In this document: piece after piece, positions 33,827 to 45,298 of the stretch
Layout: every line of letters begins with the position of its first letter
How positions within the stretch are numbered: the first letter of the stretch is position 1
From: Dipetalonema caudispina
Lineage: Eukaryota; Nematoda; Chromadorea; Rhabditida; Onchocercidae
DNA length: 64,000 nt
Direction of reading: 5' to 3'
Assembly (NCBI GenBank): GCA_013365325.1
Contig: JABVXV010000029.1
Span: 124,001 to 188,000 of the forward strand
Notes under the pieces: model-generated
What the model was told of the DNA's origin: nothing
The model's input: the letters and a program-made list of their open reading frames with translations, nothing else
Database searches by the model: none
Made by a program: the position numbers and the translations under genes

Positions 33827-34861
33827 TTGAATTGTAAAAACGGAAATACGATATTGTACTAAGTAATCCATTGATATCAAATATTTAAAGCGATGAAGAT
33901 GTGATTTTTGAAAGCTTTGAGAAATTTTCTAACATTTAAATTTGAAATATTTAAATCACTTCTCATTGCTTTTTAAAAATGATTGTTTTATAAACATACC
34001 ACAATAATTTGGCAACATTCTTTTTCCTCTCCTCTTCATCTTACCGTTGCATTTCCGAACAATGTTATATGTTTTCCATATTATTATTATTATAATCAAT
34101 TAATTAATGTTACAATTCTTTATGTTTAACATCGGATGTTAAAAGAATGGATAAAGAATTAATGCAATTGTAGAGGAATCAAGCAATTAACTTAAAATTA
34201 GGAAAAATTTGAAATGGTAAAATTAAATGAGTACTACCTGAAATCTTACAACTATTTTAGATAAATATTTATTCGATCAAAGAAGAATATGATGGAAAAA
34301 TTACGATGATCTTTAGAATTTTATCAATTTTTATTATTCGTGATGAAGAAATTTACAATAGTATATGGCTTATAAAGTTATCGATATGCAAATTTTAAGG
34401 ATTGATCGGTTATGTCATATTGTGCCATCGCGATTGTTTTGTCTCTTTGTGTTCTTTTTCTCCTTATTAGAATATCAGGTCTCATTTTCTGTTTGTTAAA
34501 ATTTTATTTTAATTAGCACTTTTCTATGGCAACAATTTTTTTTTCTTGGAAAATGAAAAATACCGCATTTGTTCTTTGACAAAACAAAAATTACCAATAA
34601 ATATATGTATATTTTAAAATGGAAAAGAAACGAAGAAAAGAAAAAAAAGAAGGCAAATTAGTAACATTTGGGCTATTAGATAGAATTTTGGGTTAGTATT
34701 GTATACTTTCTGATCGCAATTAAAATCGCAATTGAATCCTATTGATAATTTCGGATTTATGACTTTTAAAAGATACTTTTTAATAATTATATCAATAATT
34801 TTAACTTGATTTTGTATCAACACTATTAGTTATTTCAATTAATCAAATATCAATTTTGCTA
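33827..34861. other. Convergent intergenic region
   Basis: About 1 kb between the stop codons of the zinc-finger and paraoxonase-like genes, presumably both 3' UTRs. AT-rich with nothing else that I can support. Confidence 0.5.
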
Positions 34862-37536
34862 CTATACGATTTGAGATGTATCGATATCGCAGTGCAACAT
34901 ACGACCAAATAAACTACCAATAAGCAAAGAATTTTTATGAAATAGAACTGCAGAAGAGCCCCAAATTGTTGCTCCATCATTTGCATATGGTTCTGTTATC
35001 ACCCAACTTCTACCATTTTCCTGAAAATTTAAAATGTTATTAGTACTAATTTGAAATAATTAATTACTACAGCATACTAAATTATACTTTGAAAGGAAAA
35101 TTTAAACCTGTAAGCGTATGCGAAGTATTTGGGACGGAGATCGTTGATTCATATCTATCGGATCTTGCATATGTTTATGAGCTTTATATAGTACCGGATG
35201 AAGAGCTACCCAAATATTTCCAGTATCGATTTCAATGAATATCTTATTCGGTGATGAAAGAAGTGAAATTTCGGTTTCAAATATCACTGACATATCTTGC
35301 CGTAAATGATATATCCGTATGAACTAAATGGAAAACAATTAATGAAAAAGTTTATTAATCAGGAAAACAATAAAATTAATTCACTGCTTAGCATTTCATG
35401 ATGTTTCATTATTATCTGATTAGTTATCTTTATTATTAAATAATTACTAATATTCCAATTTCTTATCGAAAAATTTACCAAACTTACCTCATTGATCATA
35501 CTGGCAACATATAATCGATTTTGTTGCTTATTTATAGCAATTCCATTTGGTGACGGAAAATATCTGATGAAAAAATTTCAATGAAAATATTTGATAGGAA
35601 TATATTATAAGAAAAAAAAGGAAGCAATATGATTGGAATTCATAATTTGAAATATCATTTTGTCATATCTGTACAAAATTGGTATAAAAAAATGAAATGA
35701 ATGTTATTTAATTTATTGCATAATGCTAAAAATCAAATATTTACGTAAAATTTAAAAGAAAAGAGAGAAACAAACTTTTCAAGATAGTTTCCTTGTTGAC
35801 CATCATAATAAACAATAGAACCGAATGATGATTGCATTGCAAATTCGATAATTTGCATCCAATCCTTTCGACAATAAGCATAATTAGTAATAAGAAATCG
35901 ATCTGCACCAACGACAGCTATATCTGCTAAGCTAAATTTGCAAAAGAAAAAAAAAAAAACGAAAAGGATCAACAAATTATTATGGTATTTGTTAAAAAGA
36001 TTAGATGTAATTAAATGGCTAAAAAATAATAATTACTAATAAATCTTTTTTTACCTAACAATTTTACAATGATTTATTGCTATATCAATTTTTTTTTTTC
36101 TCAACGCATTTCTTACAAAAATCAAATACTGAAAATGGAATTAAATATATATATATATACATTAATCATAATTGTAATTTATGAATTGTTGGAAATTTCG
36201 ATATACAAAACAAAGAAAAACATTAAAAATATAAAACTTCAAAAGTTTGAAAAACTTAACGAATCATTTATGAAACATTACTTACTTCCGAAATTTGTCA
36301 TTACTGATGGTTTTTCGATGAATCAGTAACAATCGATCATAATCAAGCTGGAAAACTTCTACCGTATCAGTATTCTGATAAGAATTAGTGATATAAACAG
36401 TTACTCGGCCTCGACTTACATATGTATCAATTCCATATGGAATGAAATATTGCTGTAATAATTCGTAATCTTTTGTTAGTATTTCGATTTTAATTTCAAT
36501 GTCAAACTAATTTTAATGTTTTCTAATGAAAAAACATAGCAATTTAAAGCAAAAAAAAAAGAAAAAAAAAAACAAAGTTTCCAAAATTTTTTTCAAAAAG
36601 TTATTAAAATTCTAATTAGCAAAGAGCTAAGCAAAATGCATAAAATAGTTGAAGTTTGTTAGCCTTGCTTTACATCGATTTCGAGAATAATTAGTGTTTT
36701 TCTTAATTCTCGGAATTTCCAGTTGTTCCCACGGGTCTAAAGTTAATGAATGATTCGGGGATAGGATAAGAAAGTAATTGAAGACAGTTGAACACATTTT
36801 AACCTCAAACTTTGAATTCTCAACGATGATGCATTTATTAATTAAAAATTAATTTCTAAGAATCAATACCAAATCAAATCCTTTGATTTTCAATTTTTTA
36901 GCTTCATAATTCCTGTTATCCGTGAAACTATAAAGAAATACTGCACCGGTAATATTGCTAATTCCTCGACTTCTTGCATATCCGCTTGTTATCAGTGCAA
37001 TATTTAATTCCGGAATGAGTACCATTCCAGCAGAACCATTTGCTAAATTATTCAAATATTGCAAATTACTTATCATTTTACAAATATTTAATAGAACATT
37101 TGACAGTTTCAATTTTCGTTTCAAAGTAAATATAAATTTTGATATGAAATTAAAATTTAGTTCAGAAAAAAAAAAGAGAATAATAAAATGAAAGAATTAG
37201 TAAACCAAGAATTGTCCCAATAGATGTACGAATAAATCGACATGATCCAGGTGTATGATTGTAAACACGCTTGTTGATATCCAATAATAAACTAAACGAA
37301 CAAATTAATCATACTAATTAACGATTAAAATCGTTTAGCATTTCAATTTAAAAATTAAACTAACTATTACTGTTATTAATATATTGAATTGTTTTTTTTG
37401 TTGTAAAATTTTTTGCATTATTGTTGTAAATTTTAATTTAAAAATAATGGGAAATAATAATAGAAACATACAAGAATCGAATTACTAGACTGCAACTTAA
37501 TCCAATAAACGATAATGTTATAATTGGAGCAGTCAT
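34862..37536 (-). CDS. Paraoxonase/arylesterase-like membrane protein (MEC-6/POML type), catalytic residues lost
   Basis: Eight minus-strand exons: 37472-37536, 37206-37291, 36870-37042, 36286-36452, 35776-35931, 35488-35563, 35108-35323 and 34862-35020. They encode 365 residues (human PON1 has 355). The N-terminus APIITLSFIGLSCSLVIRFL is an uncleaved-signal-like membrane anchor. Paraoxonase signatures follow in order: FIPYGIDTY, LADIAVVGADRFLITN, YFPSPNGIAIN, GNIWVALHP and LLIGSLFGRMLHC. The two cysteines that form the PON disulfide are kept (SCRF and LHCD). Compared with PON1, the catalytic-site positions are changed: E53 to Ala, H115 to Tyr, N168 to Ala, D269 to Asn and N270 to Lys; N224 and H285 remain. 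That argues against lactonase/esterase activity. It fits the nematode MEC-6/POML proteins, which act as chaperones for DEG/ENaC channels in the ER or membrane. The assignment to that subgroup is inference. Confidence 0.93.
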
Positions 37537-39000
37537 TAGAAATTGAAATTTTCGTTCTCAAATGATATTATCAAATTGATCATTTCTGTTCCATTCTTAA
37601 TTTACAATCATTTCATCATTTAACATTCATCCATTGATATTTGCATATTTTGTAGAAAAGAAATGGATCAAAAAATGTGAATAGAAGAAGAAAAGCTATG
37701 AAATTTTGTTTAAACTGAAAATTTTAGCTAAAAGTAATATAATATAGCACTTTTTTTTTTTTTTTCCTATTCTATATTGATTAAAAAAAAAAAAAAAATT
37801 TTTTTTTTTTTTTACTTCCTAATAAATATTTAATAAGAAATGACAAATAAACATTCTAAAAATTGATAAAAAATATGAATAAATGAAAAATGTATGAACA
37901 AATAAATTTGATTAATATTAAATTTCTAAAATGAATAAAAAGTCCAGAAGGTTTATAGATCGTTCGCTTGGATTTCAACGCTTTGAACGAATGAATTGGT
38001 CTATTTTAAAATGTCTCACCAAGCAAACACATCGATTTTCCACACTAACTAAGCAATATACTTCATTCAAATGCATCATTTATCATTAGCTTTTTTTTTT
38101 TTTTTTTCATTATTTTTATTCAATACATTTTATTAACAATATCCGATTATAATAATTTTGAATGTATTTTGTAAGATGAATAAATGATTAAATGTACAAC
38201 AATTTGTAATTTAATTAACAAATATTTAGCAATTTTCTTATGATCACCGATATATTTTGTATGCAAATTATCATTATCATTTTATAAGAATACTTTTATG
38301 TTGTTCAATTTAAAATCAATATATTCGATTATAATAATTCCGAATCAAACAATGATAACAAGTGGGAAAGTGTTAGAACAATATACAGAATTAATTAAAT
38401 TGAAAATATGCGAAAGTAATATATGTTAACATTTATAAAAAAGAAAAAAAAAAATGTACGATAGGAAATTGCAAAAACAACAAATAAACAAATTTCCTGA
38501 AAATTTTAATACTATCTTATTGACAGTGTAAAATTCGTTTTTTTTTTTTTTTTTTTCTTTTTTTCTTTGGCTCAATTTATTGAATACCATATGATATGAT
38601 CATTGATTATGTTTTATGTAAGTAATAAAAAAAGAAAAATTCGTTAAGTTTAATTCATTTACACAATAACACTTTACAACAACATTCAGTTTATTTATCC
38701 TATCATTAATTAATCATCTTCATCTTCACCAAACCACATATACTTATCGAGAATGCATACATTACCTTTGCCCCTTGTTAACATCAATGATGATCCTGAA
38801 AAGGTTATCGATAATTTTGAGTTGAATTGACGTATCTTCTTGTTTTTATTTACGAATAGGTTCATATGTTTTATCTTCTGTTAGAATGAAGGTCAAAATT
38901 TCCAGATGGTATCTTTCCTTTCAGATGAAATTTATCATCCTCAAATGTATTTCTTGAAATTTTATTTCCTCTTCATCGTTTTTTTCTTTCCTTCGTACTT
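37537..39000. other. AT-rich spacer between two minus-strand genes
   Basis: About 1.5 kb with several pure T and A runs (about 37751-37767, 37784-37813, 38090-38107, 38539-38557). It contains the upstream region of the paraoxonase-like gene and the 3' UTR of the F-box gene. The spacing is too wide for a typical nematode operon. No gene found. Confidence 0.5.
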
Positions 39001-41910
39001 TTACTCATTTACAGATTTTACAATGTAATTGAATAGATATGAACCTTTGAATGATACTTTGAAGACATTATTGCATTTTCGTAATAATCGTCCTATGGCT
39101 TGATCAATTCGATTTTGTGAAATTCCGGATAATTTCAATTTCACATTACTCATCGTCTCACTGGAAATAAGACAGAAAATAAAAAGATTACAAGGTAAAG
39201 TTAATATCCAAGTGAAAAATTTCATTAAAATATTTGTAATAATATTATTTTCTCAAATGTTGAAATTTTGTTATGTGCTAAATTTTTGCTGAACAAAAAA
39301 AAAAAAAAAAGGAATGCAAAAATAAATTTTGATCAAATATATCAATCTATTTATAATTTATATAATATTCATTATGAAATTTCTTTTTGATAAAATAAGA
39401 ATAGTAATTATGTTCCAATCTTGCCAATATTTTTATCATAATGAAAAAGAAATTTTACAAATAACGAACCGCGCTATTTCAAGCCAATAACTCATAATTC
39501 TTGCTGCTTGTGCAACATTATTCTCGCTGATATGTATGATCCGTAGTACTCCACCATACGGCATTTCTTGCAACACTTGAATAACACATTCACGCTCCGG
39601 TAAACTATCAAGATCAAATGATGCTGTACACTGCAATAATCTCTTCATGAATAAAACATCCGAAAATTCAACATCTACACTTTCAATTTCGATCTTCTAG
39701 AAGTTGTTGTCAACTATATCATAAGTCAACTATAATAATATATCTGTTGAGAGGAAAAAAAAAAAAGTTAAGAAATGTTAGTTGTCGAAGGATGAAAGTT
39801 ATCATACCTGTATCAAAAGTGTTTCCAATCTTTTCAATACCTTGTTGATACCATTTTGTAAATATGAATGAAATTTTATATAAGGACAAACAATTGCTAA
39901 ATTACGAATTGGTGCGTTGATTAAAATTCTTGAAAGGATAGATGAAGAAAGATATTCAACACCACCAAGTTCAAGCGTTCTAAAAATAACAAATAAATAC
40001 GTAAATTTAATTTTTCAGATATTACTTAATAATACAATCAGATATTATCTCATTGTAATTACTCCTAAGCAAATCATATTTCTGATCGGTAATAAAACAC
40101 TACAACATACATTAGATTCTTTCCATCTAAGGCCTGTAGAAGATACATATGAGAAAAGCTATCCAGGTGACATGTTTGATATTGAAATTGTCGCAATTGT
40201 TGGCATTGCTTAACGGCATCCCAAAATTCTTCGCAATACAAACCAAAGTCCATATAAATATGACGAAAACATAATTCATGTAGTGATGATGAAAAATGGC
40301 TCACAACTTTTGATATCTAAAATATGTTTACTCTTTTGTATCAAAAAAAAAAAATAAAAAATAAATTCTTGAAAATAAGAAAGAGAATAATTTTAAAAGA
40401 TTTTAAAAAGCTAAAAAAAATGAGAAAAAATTTAAAAAAATTTTTAGCAATCTACGAACCACTTCACAATCATCATCATCACTACCAACTATTGTCATCT
40501 TATCCATTTTCAATTGTCGCCATCGTGCATTCTTCTCGACCTGATCTGTACTTGAAATTTCTTTCAAAAGTGCGCTACATAGTTCACCATTTATTGGTGT
40601 CTCCAACCAAAGATGTTCAATATAATCTACACGTTTTGCTATAAAAATATCTTTGCTTAAAAATTTGATCATTTCAACCAATGAACATTTTGATTAATTG
40701 AAATCAAAAATGTTACAAAAAGTCTTCTTTAAAATTATACTGATATATTTTTCGACTTCTAAATTATATCGAAATATTTTCATTTATTGAGAATTTTAGC
40801 TAACAAAAAGATCAATGAAGATCAACTTTATTAGCTTCAATTGCTTTGAAAAGAAAAAAAAAAACATTATTTTCCAATATAATTCTTTTGGCTATCATAC
40901 TCTTGGCCTCAGTAAATTCATTGCTAATAAAAGATTATACCAATTCGTTGTACAAGCAGTTCAGCTTGCCAATCTTTTATGATTATTACACCATTCGAGA
41001 CTGTTCCCGGTGTATAACTATATTCAGGCACTAAGAGTTGTATAATAAGATCAGAATGATCAGTCCAAATTTCGATATTATCCAGTGATACACCTTGCAA
41101 TTTGATCGGTGGTAAACTTATTAAACTTTGTTGAAATATTTCTTCCGTTAAACGACACACCTAAAGATAATATTTTTGCATAATGAAATAAATTTATTAT
41201 TTTTTTCTATTATTTTTGATGAAATAAATAATTGTAGTTGTATGATTACACTCTAAATCTTATCTTCCGCATCATTTAATTAATAAATACAACAAGCTTA
41301 AATGTAAATATGATAATTACGATAGAAAAGGCGACGATTGCAATTAGATGATCGTTCATTGATCATATAACTGTATTAGATTTCGAAATTAATTGGAGAT
41401 TGATAATTAAATGATTCGAATTCTTTTGGCTTGAAATTAATTGATAATAGCTACTGGTAGAATGATTTTGTTAACATTTTTTTTTTCATGATATTATTGA
41501 GATTTCATTCATTTCGAAGCGAACCGTTAATGTAATAAAATCAAATTGATGGATTAACTTACTCGTCGAAGACGCATACGATCATAAATATCAAGATATG
41601 GAAAAACTTGTAGTAACACCGGAGCCAATAATCGGTGTACAGATTCTGAACTTCTACTAGTATCTGGTTTTGGTTTTTGGCTATCTTCGATGGATTCAAC
41701 ACTCAATGTTAATTCCATGTTGCAAGCTTTACTTCTCATTATTCTTGATAGCAGTCGTTTTCGAAAGATACGTTTTGCTTGAATCCAGATCGAGTGCCGT
41801 TGATAATTATTATTCCGTTTCAGTTTATCCGATAATTTTTTGTAGGTTGATGAAGTTGCAATTTGTGCAATCATTGGTGTAGATGTATGAGATGAGCAGG
41901 ATACATCCAT
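39001..41910 (-). CDS. F-box protein with a divergent leucine-rich-like C-terminal part
   Basis: Seven minus-strand exons: 41563-41910, 40941-41160, 40460-40638, 40111-40316, 39808-39979, 39470-39696 and 39001-39160. They give 503 residues. Residues 1-88 are Ser/Thr- and Lys/Arg-rich. An F-box lies at about 93-128: LLAPVLLQVFPYLDIYDRMRLRRVCRL. The rest alternates short leucine-rich strands and helices (for example SLHELCFRHIYMDFG, LRQFQYQTCHLDS, LKRLETLLIQ) at about 25-30 residue spacing, like irregular LRRs. An acidic DDDDCE patch occurs in exon 3. F-box proteins link substrates to SCF (SKP1-CUL1) ubiquitin ligases; the substrate is unknown. The start ATG follows TTCTTAG at about 41920. Two donors (at 40459 and 39469, both GTTCGT) are not canonical. 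I cannot name an orthologue. Confidence 0.8.
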
Positions 41911-44761
41911 CAAAACTGTCTAAGAATTTGAAAATTCACATGAATATTTCGTTAATTGGCCTTATCGCAAGGAAAGAAACGATCATTTAACAAGTTTTTT
42001 CAATTCAATTTAAAAATGATAGCTACCCTTTTTCCCCTCCATCAATTATGTCCGTTCAGATGATATGTCAAAATTTGATTTCAATGATTTCTTGTTACTT
42101 ATCATAGATTACAATCAGCTTTATTTTAACAAAATTTTCTATTATTGTTTACATAAGATGGTACAAAACTTTCAATATGTTTCTGTAATTATTACGGAAC
42201 CATTCAACAAATAATACAATTAATAAATGTTGAAAATTTTCATAAATTATACATTTAATAAGACTTGTTGAGAAATTTGACAAACTTATTCAGTGGTAGT
42301 TGACTTTTTTTTAAGGTTAATAAAGAATCATTAGATTGATCTATCACTGGTAAATTATCAGCTACGGTATTAAATTTTCCCGCAGATATTTGAATGAAAC
42401 AGAAGATAGCGATGAAGAAGAAGAAAGAAATACATATTTGTTAACCAATTGAATTTTGCCAGCTTCTAAACAAAGGAGTTTGGGACAAGGACGGGAAAAA
42501 TTCTTTATGATCAGATGAGATATTGATGGGAAAGTTACGAAAATGTTGCACTTTTGCGAATTTCCTATGTGAAAATTTATTGATGATATTATTATTATTA
42601 TTATTCTATTATGATGATAATGATGATGGTGATGGATATAATGGTATCATAATGATTATAAGATATGATTATTATAGAATGATGATCAAAATATGCTAAT
42701 TATCAATATGGAGTAAAGTTATCACCATCATTTCCTGTCAAATATTTAATCGTTGATATTTGACAAGAAATGGATATGATATCATCAACATTCAAAGATG
42801 AAATTAAAATGATTGTATGATAGGAAGAAAGGTAAATCTAAGGAAATGAAAGGAGGAGGGAAGTTCGAAAATTCTTCAGCTCGGATAGGCAATCTATTCT
42901 TTTCTTTTTTGCATAATATCTATTCTTTTGTTATGATACTGTAAGAATGAATGTGTTTTGCATAGATATTATGCTATTTTGTCAGTAAAATGAAAGAATT
43001 TATGCAAAAAAGGTGAGAAAAGAAAGGAGAGTTTAACGATAGTAATTGGTATACCTAAGACATTTGATCAGTACTGTCCTTTTTCTATACTCCTACAATC
43101 ATCGAATATTATTTAGAATCAAATTAACGAATTGATCAATTTTAACAGTGGTAAATTTCGAACGAAATGATTATTAAATGATAAAGCTTTGAAACAATTA
43201 CAGTCAACATTAAAGATCAAAAGTGTAATTAATAAAATGAAAGAAGTTGATCAAAATTCGATGATATTAAAAATGTTACATGAAAGAAATTGAATTTCCC
43301 CTCTCTTTTTTTTCGAGATTTAATTTAATGAATGATTAAGCTTGAATGAAATTAATTAGTTTTGTTCGAAATTAATGAATTCAAATTGATATGCAAGTAG
43401 ATAAAATAGGTAAACTTTGAATATTATCAATAATATCTCGAATAAAAAAAGTAATTTTAGTAATATTTTGAATGGAATATTGAATAGTTCAAAATCAATG
43501 GATATAATTAAATGCAATTAATTAAATGTGAAAAAATTAATTCTATTAATAAGATATGTCAAATTTTTGTCAATAGAGAATACTTTCCGGTCATTAATCA
43601 AATATATCAATAATGTATTAACCTGAATTAGAAATGGTACAATTAACAAAAAATCTCACCTATGTAAAATATTAGCAACAATAACAACAGTAATACCACT
43701 TATTCCCATGTCAATTACAATTTATGCCCTGTAGGCGGTCATAAGTTCAATGGCGCCTTAACTCAGACAGCCAAATTAGCATAGCATACCTTTGGTATAA
43801 ATATTTCTGTGTATTTTAGCATAATTTTTCTTCATTCCTAATCATTCGGAATAGATATTTAGCATAGTATTGATTGATTCAGAAAGTAAAATTTAACTAT
43901 TTCTATTTCATTTATATCATTTAATCCATAATTGATGATAAGAATAATAATCTCACAAAATTTTATCCCTTTACTATTGATCCCTTCCATTTTCATCTGT
44001 CCCGTAAATATTTGGAGAAAATTTTAAAGGCTAAATGATTAATGGTTTAGAGTTTAGTGTAATATAGCATATGGTTAGTCAATAATACAAAGACAAGGGA
44101 AACGATCGGATGATAGTGGTAAATTAATTTGACTAACTGTAAACATATATAACAATAAGCTAGCAGGAAGTGGAATTTTCAACAGGCATAAAAAGAATCT
44201 TAAACAGAAATGATGGCATTTTCATGATGGATTAATTATGACAAACCATAATAGTCTTACTTATCAATTATTTAAAATTACGCTGATAATTTCCATAAGT
44301 TTTATGAACGATATTTCATCTGATCAAATGCCACATCATCATTAACAGTCATTGCAAATAACTAGCTAACTTTCATGATAACATATTTCGGATGATTAAC
44401 GGAAAATACTGAATGTGAGGAATATCAAGAATGCGGTAATAGTAACATAGTAGCGGAATAACGGAAAGGATTGGAAGTATTACGTGAAAGAAACTAATCA
44501 AATAGCGGCATCTCATTGATGATTACGTAGTTCTTTACTCATTTGACACCTAATTTTCCTCATTCACACCTTTTTGGTGCCTACTAAATTAGGTTCCGGT
44601 GATGGATGAGGTAAATTAGTGCCATTACGCTTATTGTATTTTCAAAATTTTCACCTATATTTAAATGGATCTTATAGAAAGGTGAGAAATTAACGGATTT
44701 TTTTTTTTTTTTTTTTTTTCATCCATTGACAAAAATGAAGTTGACATGAAAGTGGAAATTT
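41911..44761. other. AT-rich upstream region of the F-box gene
   Basis: About 2.85 kb. It holds trinucleotide-rich tracts (ATT and GAT runs at about 42588-42660) and an imperfect inverted repeat at 44543-44625. I could not support any coding exon here. Confidence 0.45.
44543..44625. repeat. Imperfect inverted repeat, about 28-bp arms
   Basis: The left arm (44543-44570, containing TAATTTTCCTCATTCA) and right arm (44598-44625, containing GGATGAGGTAAATTA) are about 80% complementary with one gap, separated by 27 bases. It lies 140 bp downstream of the candidate peptide gene. Confidence 0.45.
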
Positions 44762-45298
44762 TCAGAAATTGATCCCCGGAACTGTTAGCCTTTTAGCAGT
44801 TAACCTGAAATACATGAGCAAGAATTGAAGTTTAGATTGATATGAGCAAATCGAATTTCTCTCTCATTAGAGCAAACAAAAATTTGAAATAGAAACAAAT
44901 TCAAAATTGGAAATTCTTTCTGGACCTGTCAGATGGAATTACGACTTTCACTTAGCACAAATCCAAAAATGTATAAAATGAAAAATTGACTGTTTGCTGC
45001 TGATATTTGAATAAATGGGGTAGATGGATTTATGTCTAAATGAAATTTAGAGTAGGAACATTGACATTGTTGTACAATTTGTCACCATTGTCCGTCTCTG
45101 TTTCTGATTACTTCCACTGATAACAACAAGTGAAAAAAAAAAATTTATTTAAGAAATGAAAATTCTTTGGGAGAATTGAGCGGGATATAGTTAATCTATC
45201 GATCAGATCATACACTTACTTGTAAAACCGGATACATCAACTATATGCAGCCAATCTATGATTGTAAATAACAAATACATGAAAATGATTTTCTGCAT
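44762..45298 (-). CDS. Candidate short secreted peptide precursor (three exons)
   Basis: Minus-strand exons 45220-45298, 45086-45116 and 44762-44804 join in phase into 50 codons plus stop. The first 26 residues look like a signal peptide (MQKIIFMYLLFTIIDWLHIV, then DVSGFT). The rest, about 24 residues, contains VIRNRDGQW, then a dibasic LTAKR, then the C-terminal LTVPGINF. Splice signals: a strong donor A/GTAAGTGT after exon 1, acceptor TTGTTATCAG, a weaker donor G/GTGACA, and a consensus TATTTCAG before exon 3. Intron lengths are 103 and 281 bp. The layout resembles a neuropeptide-like precursor, but there is no amidation Gly and no family match that I recognise. Chance assembly of short open stretches in AT-rich DNA remains possible. 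Confidence 0.33.
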
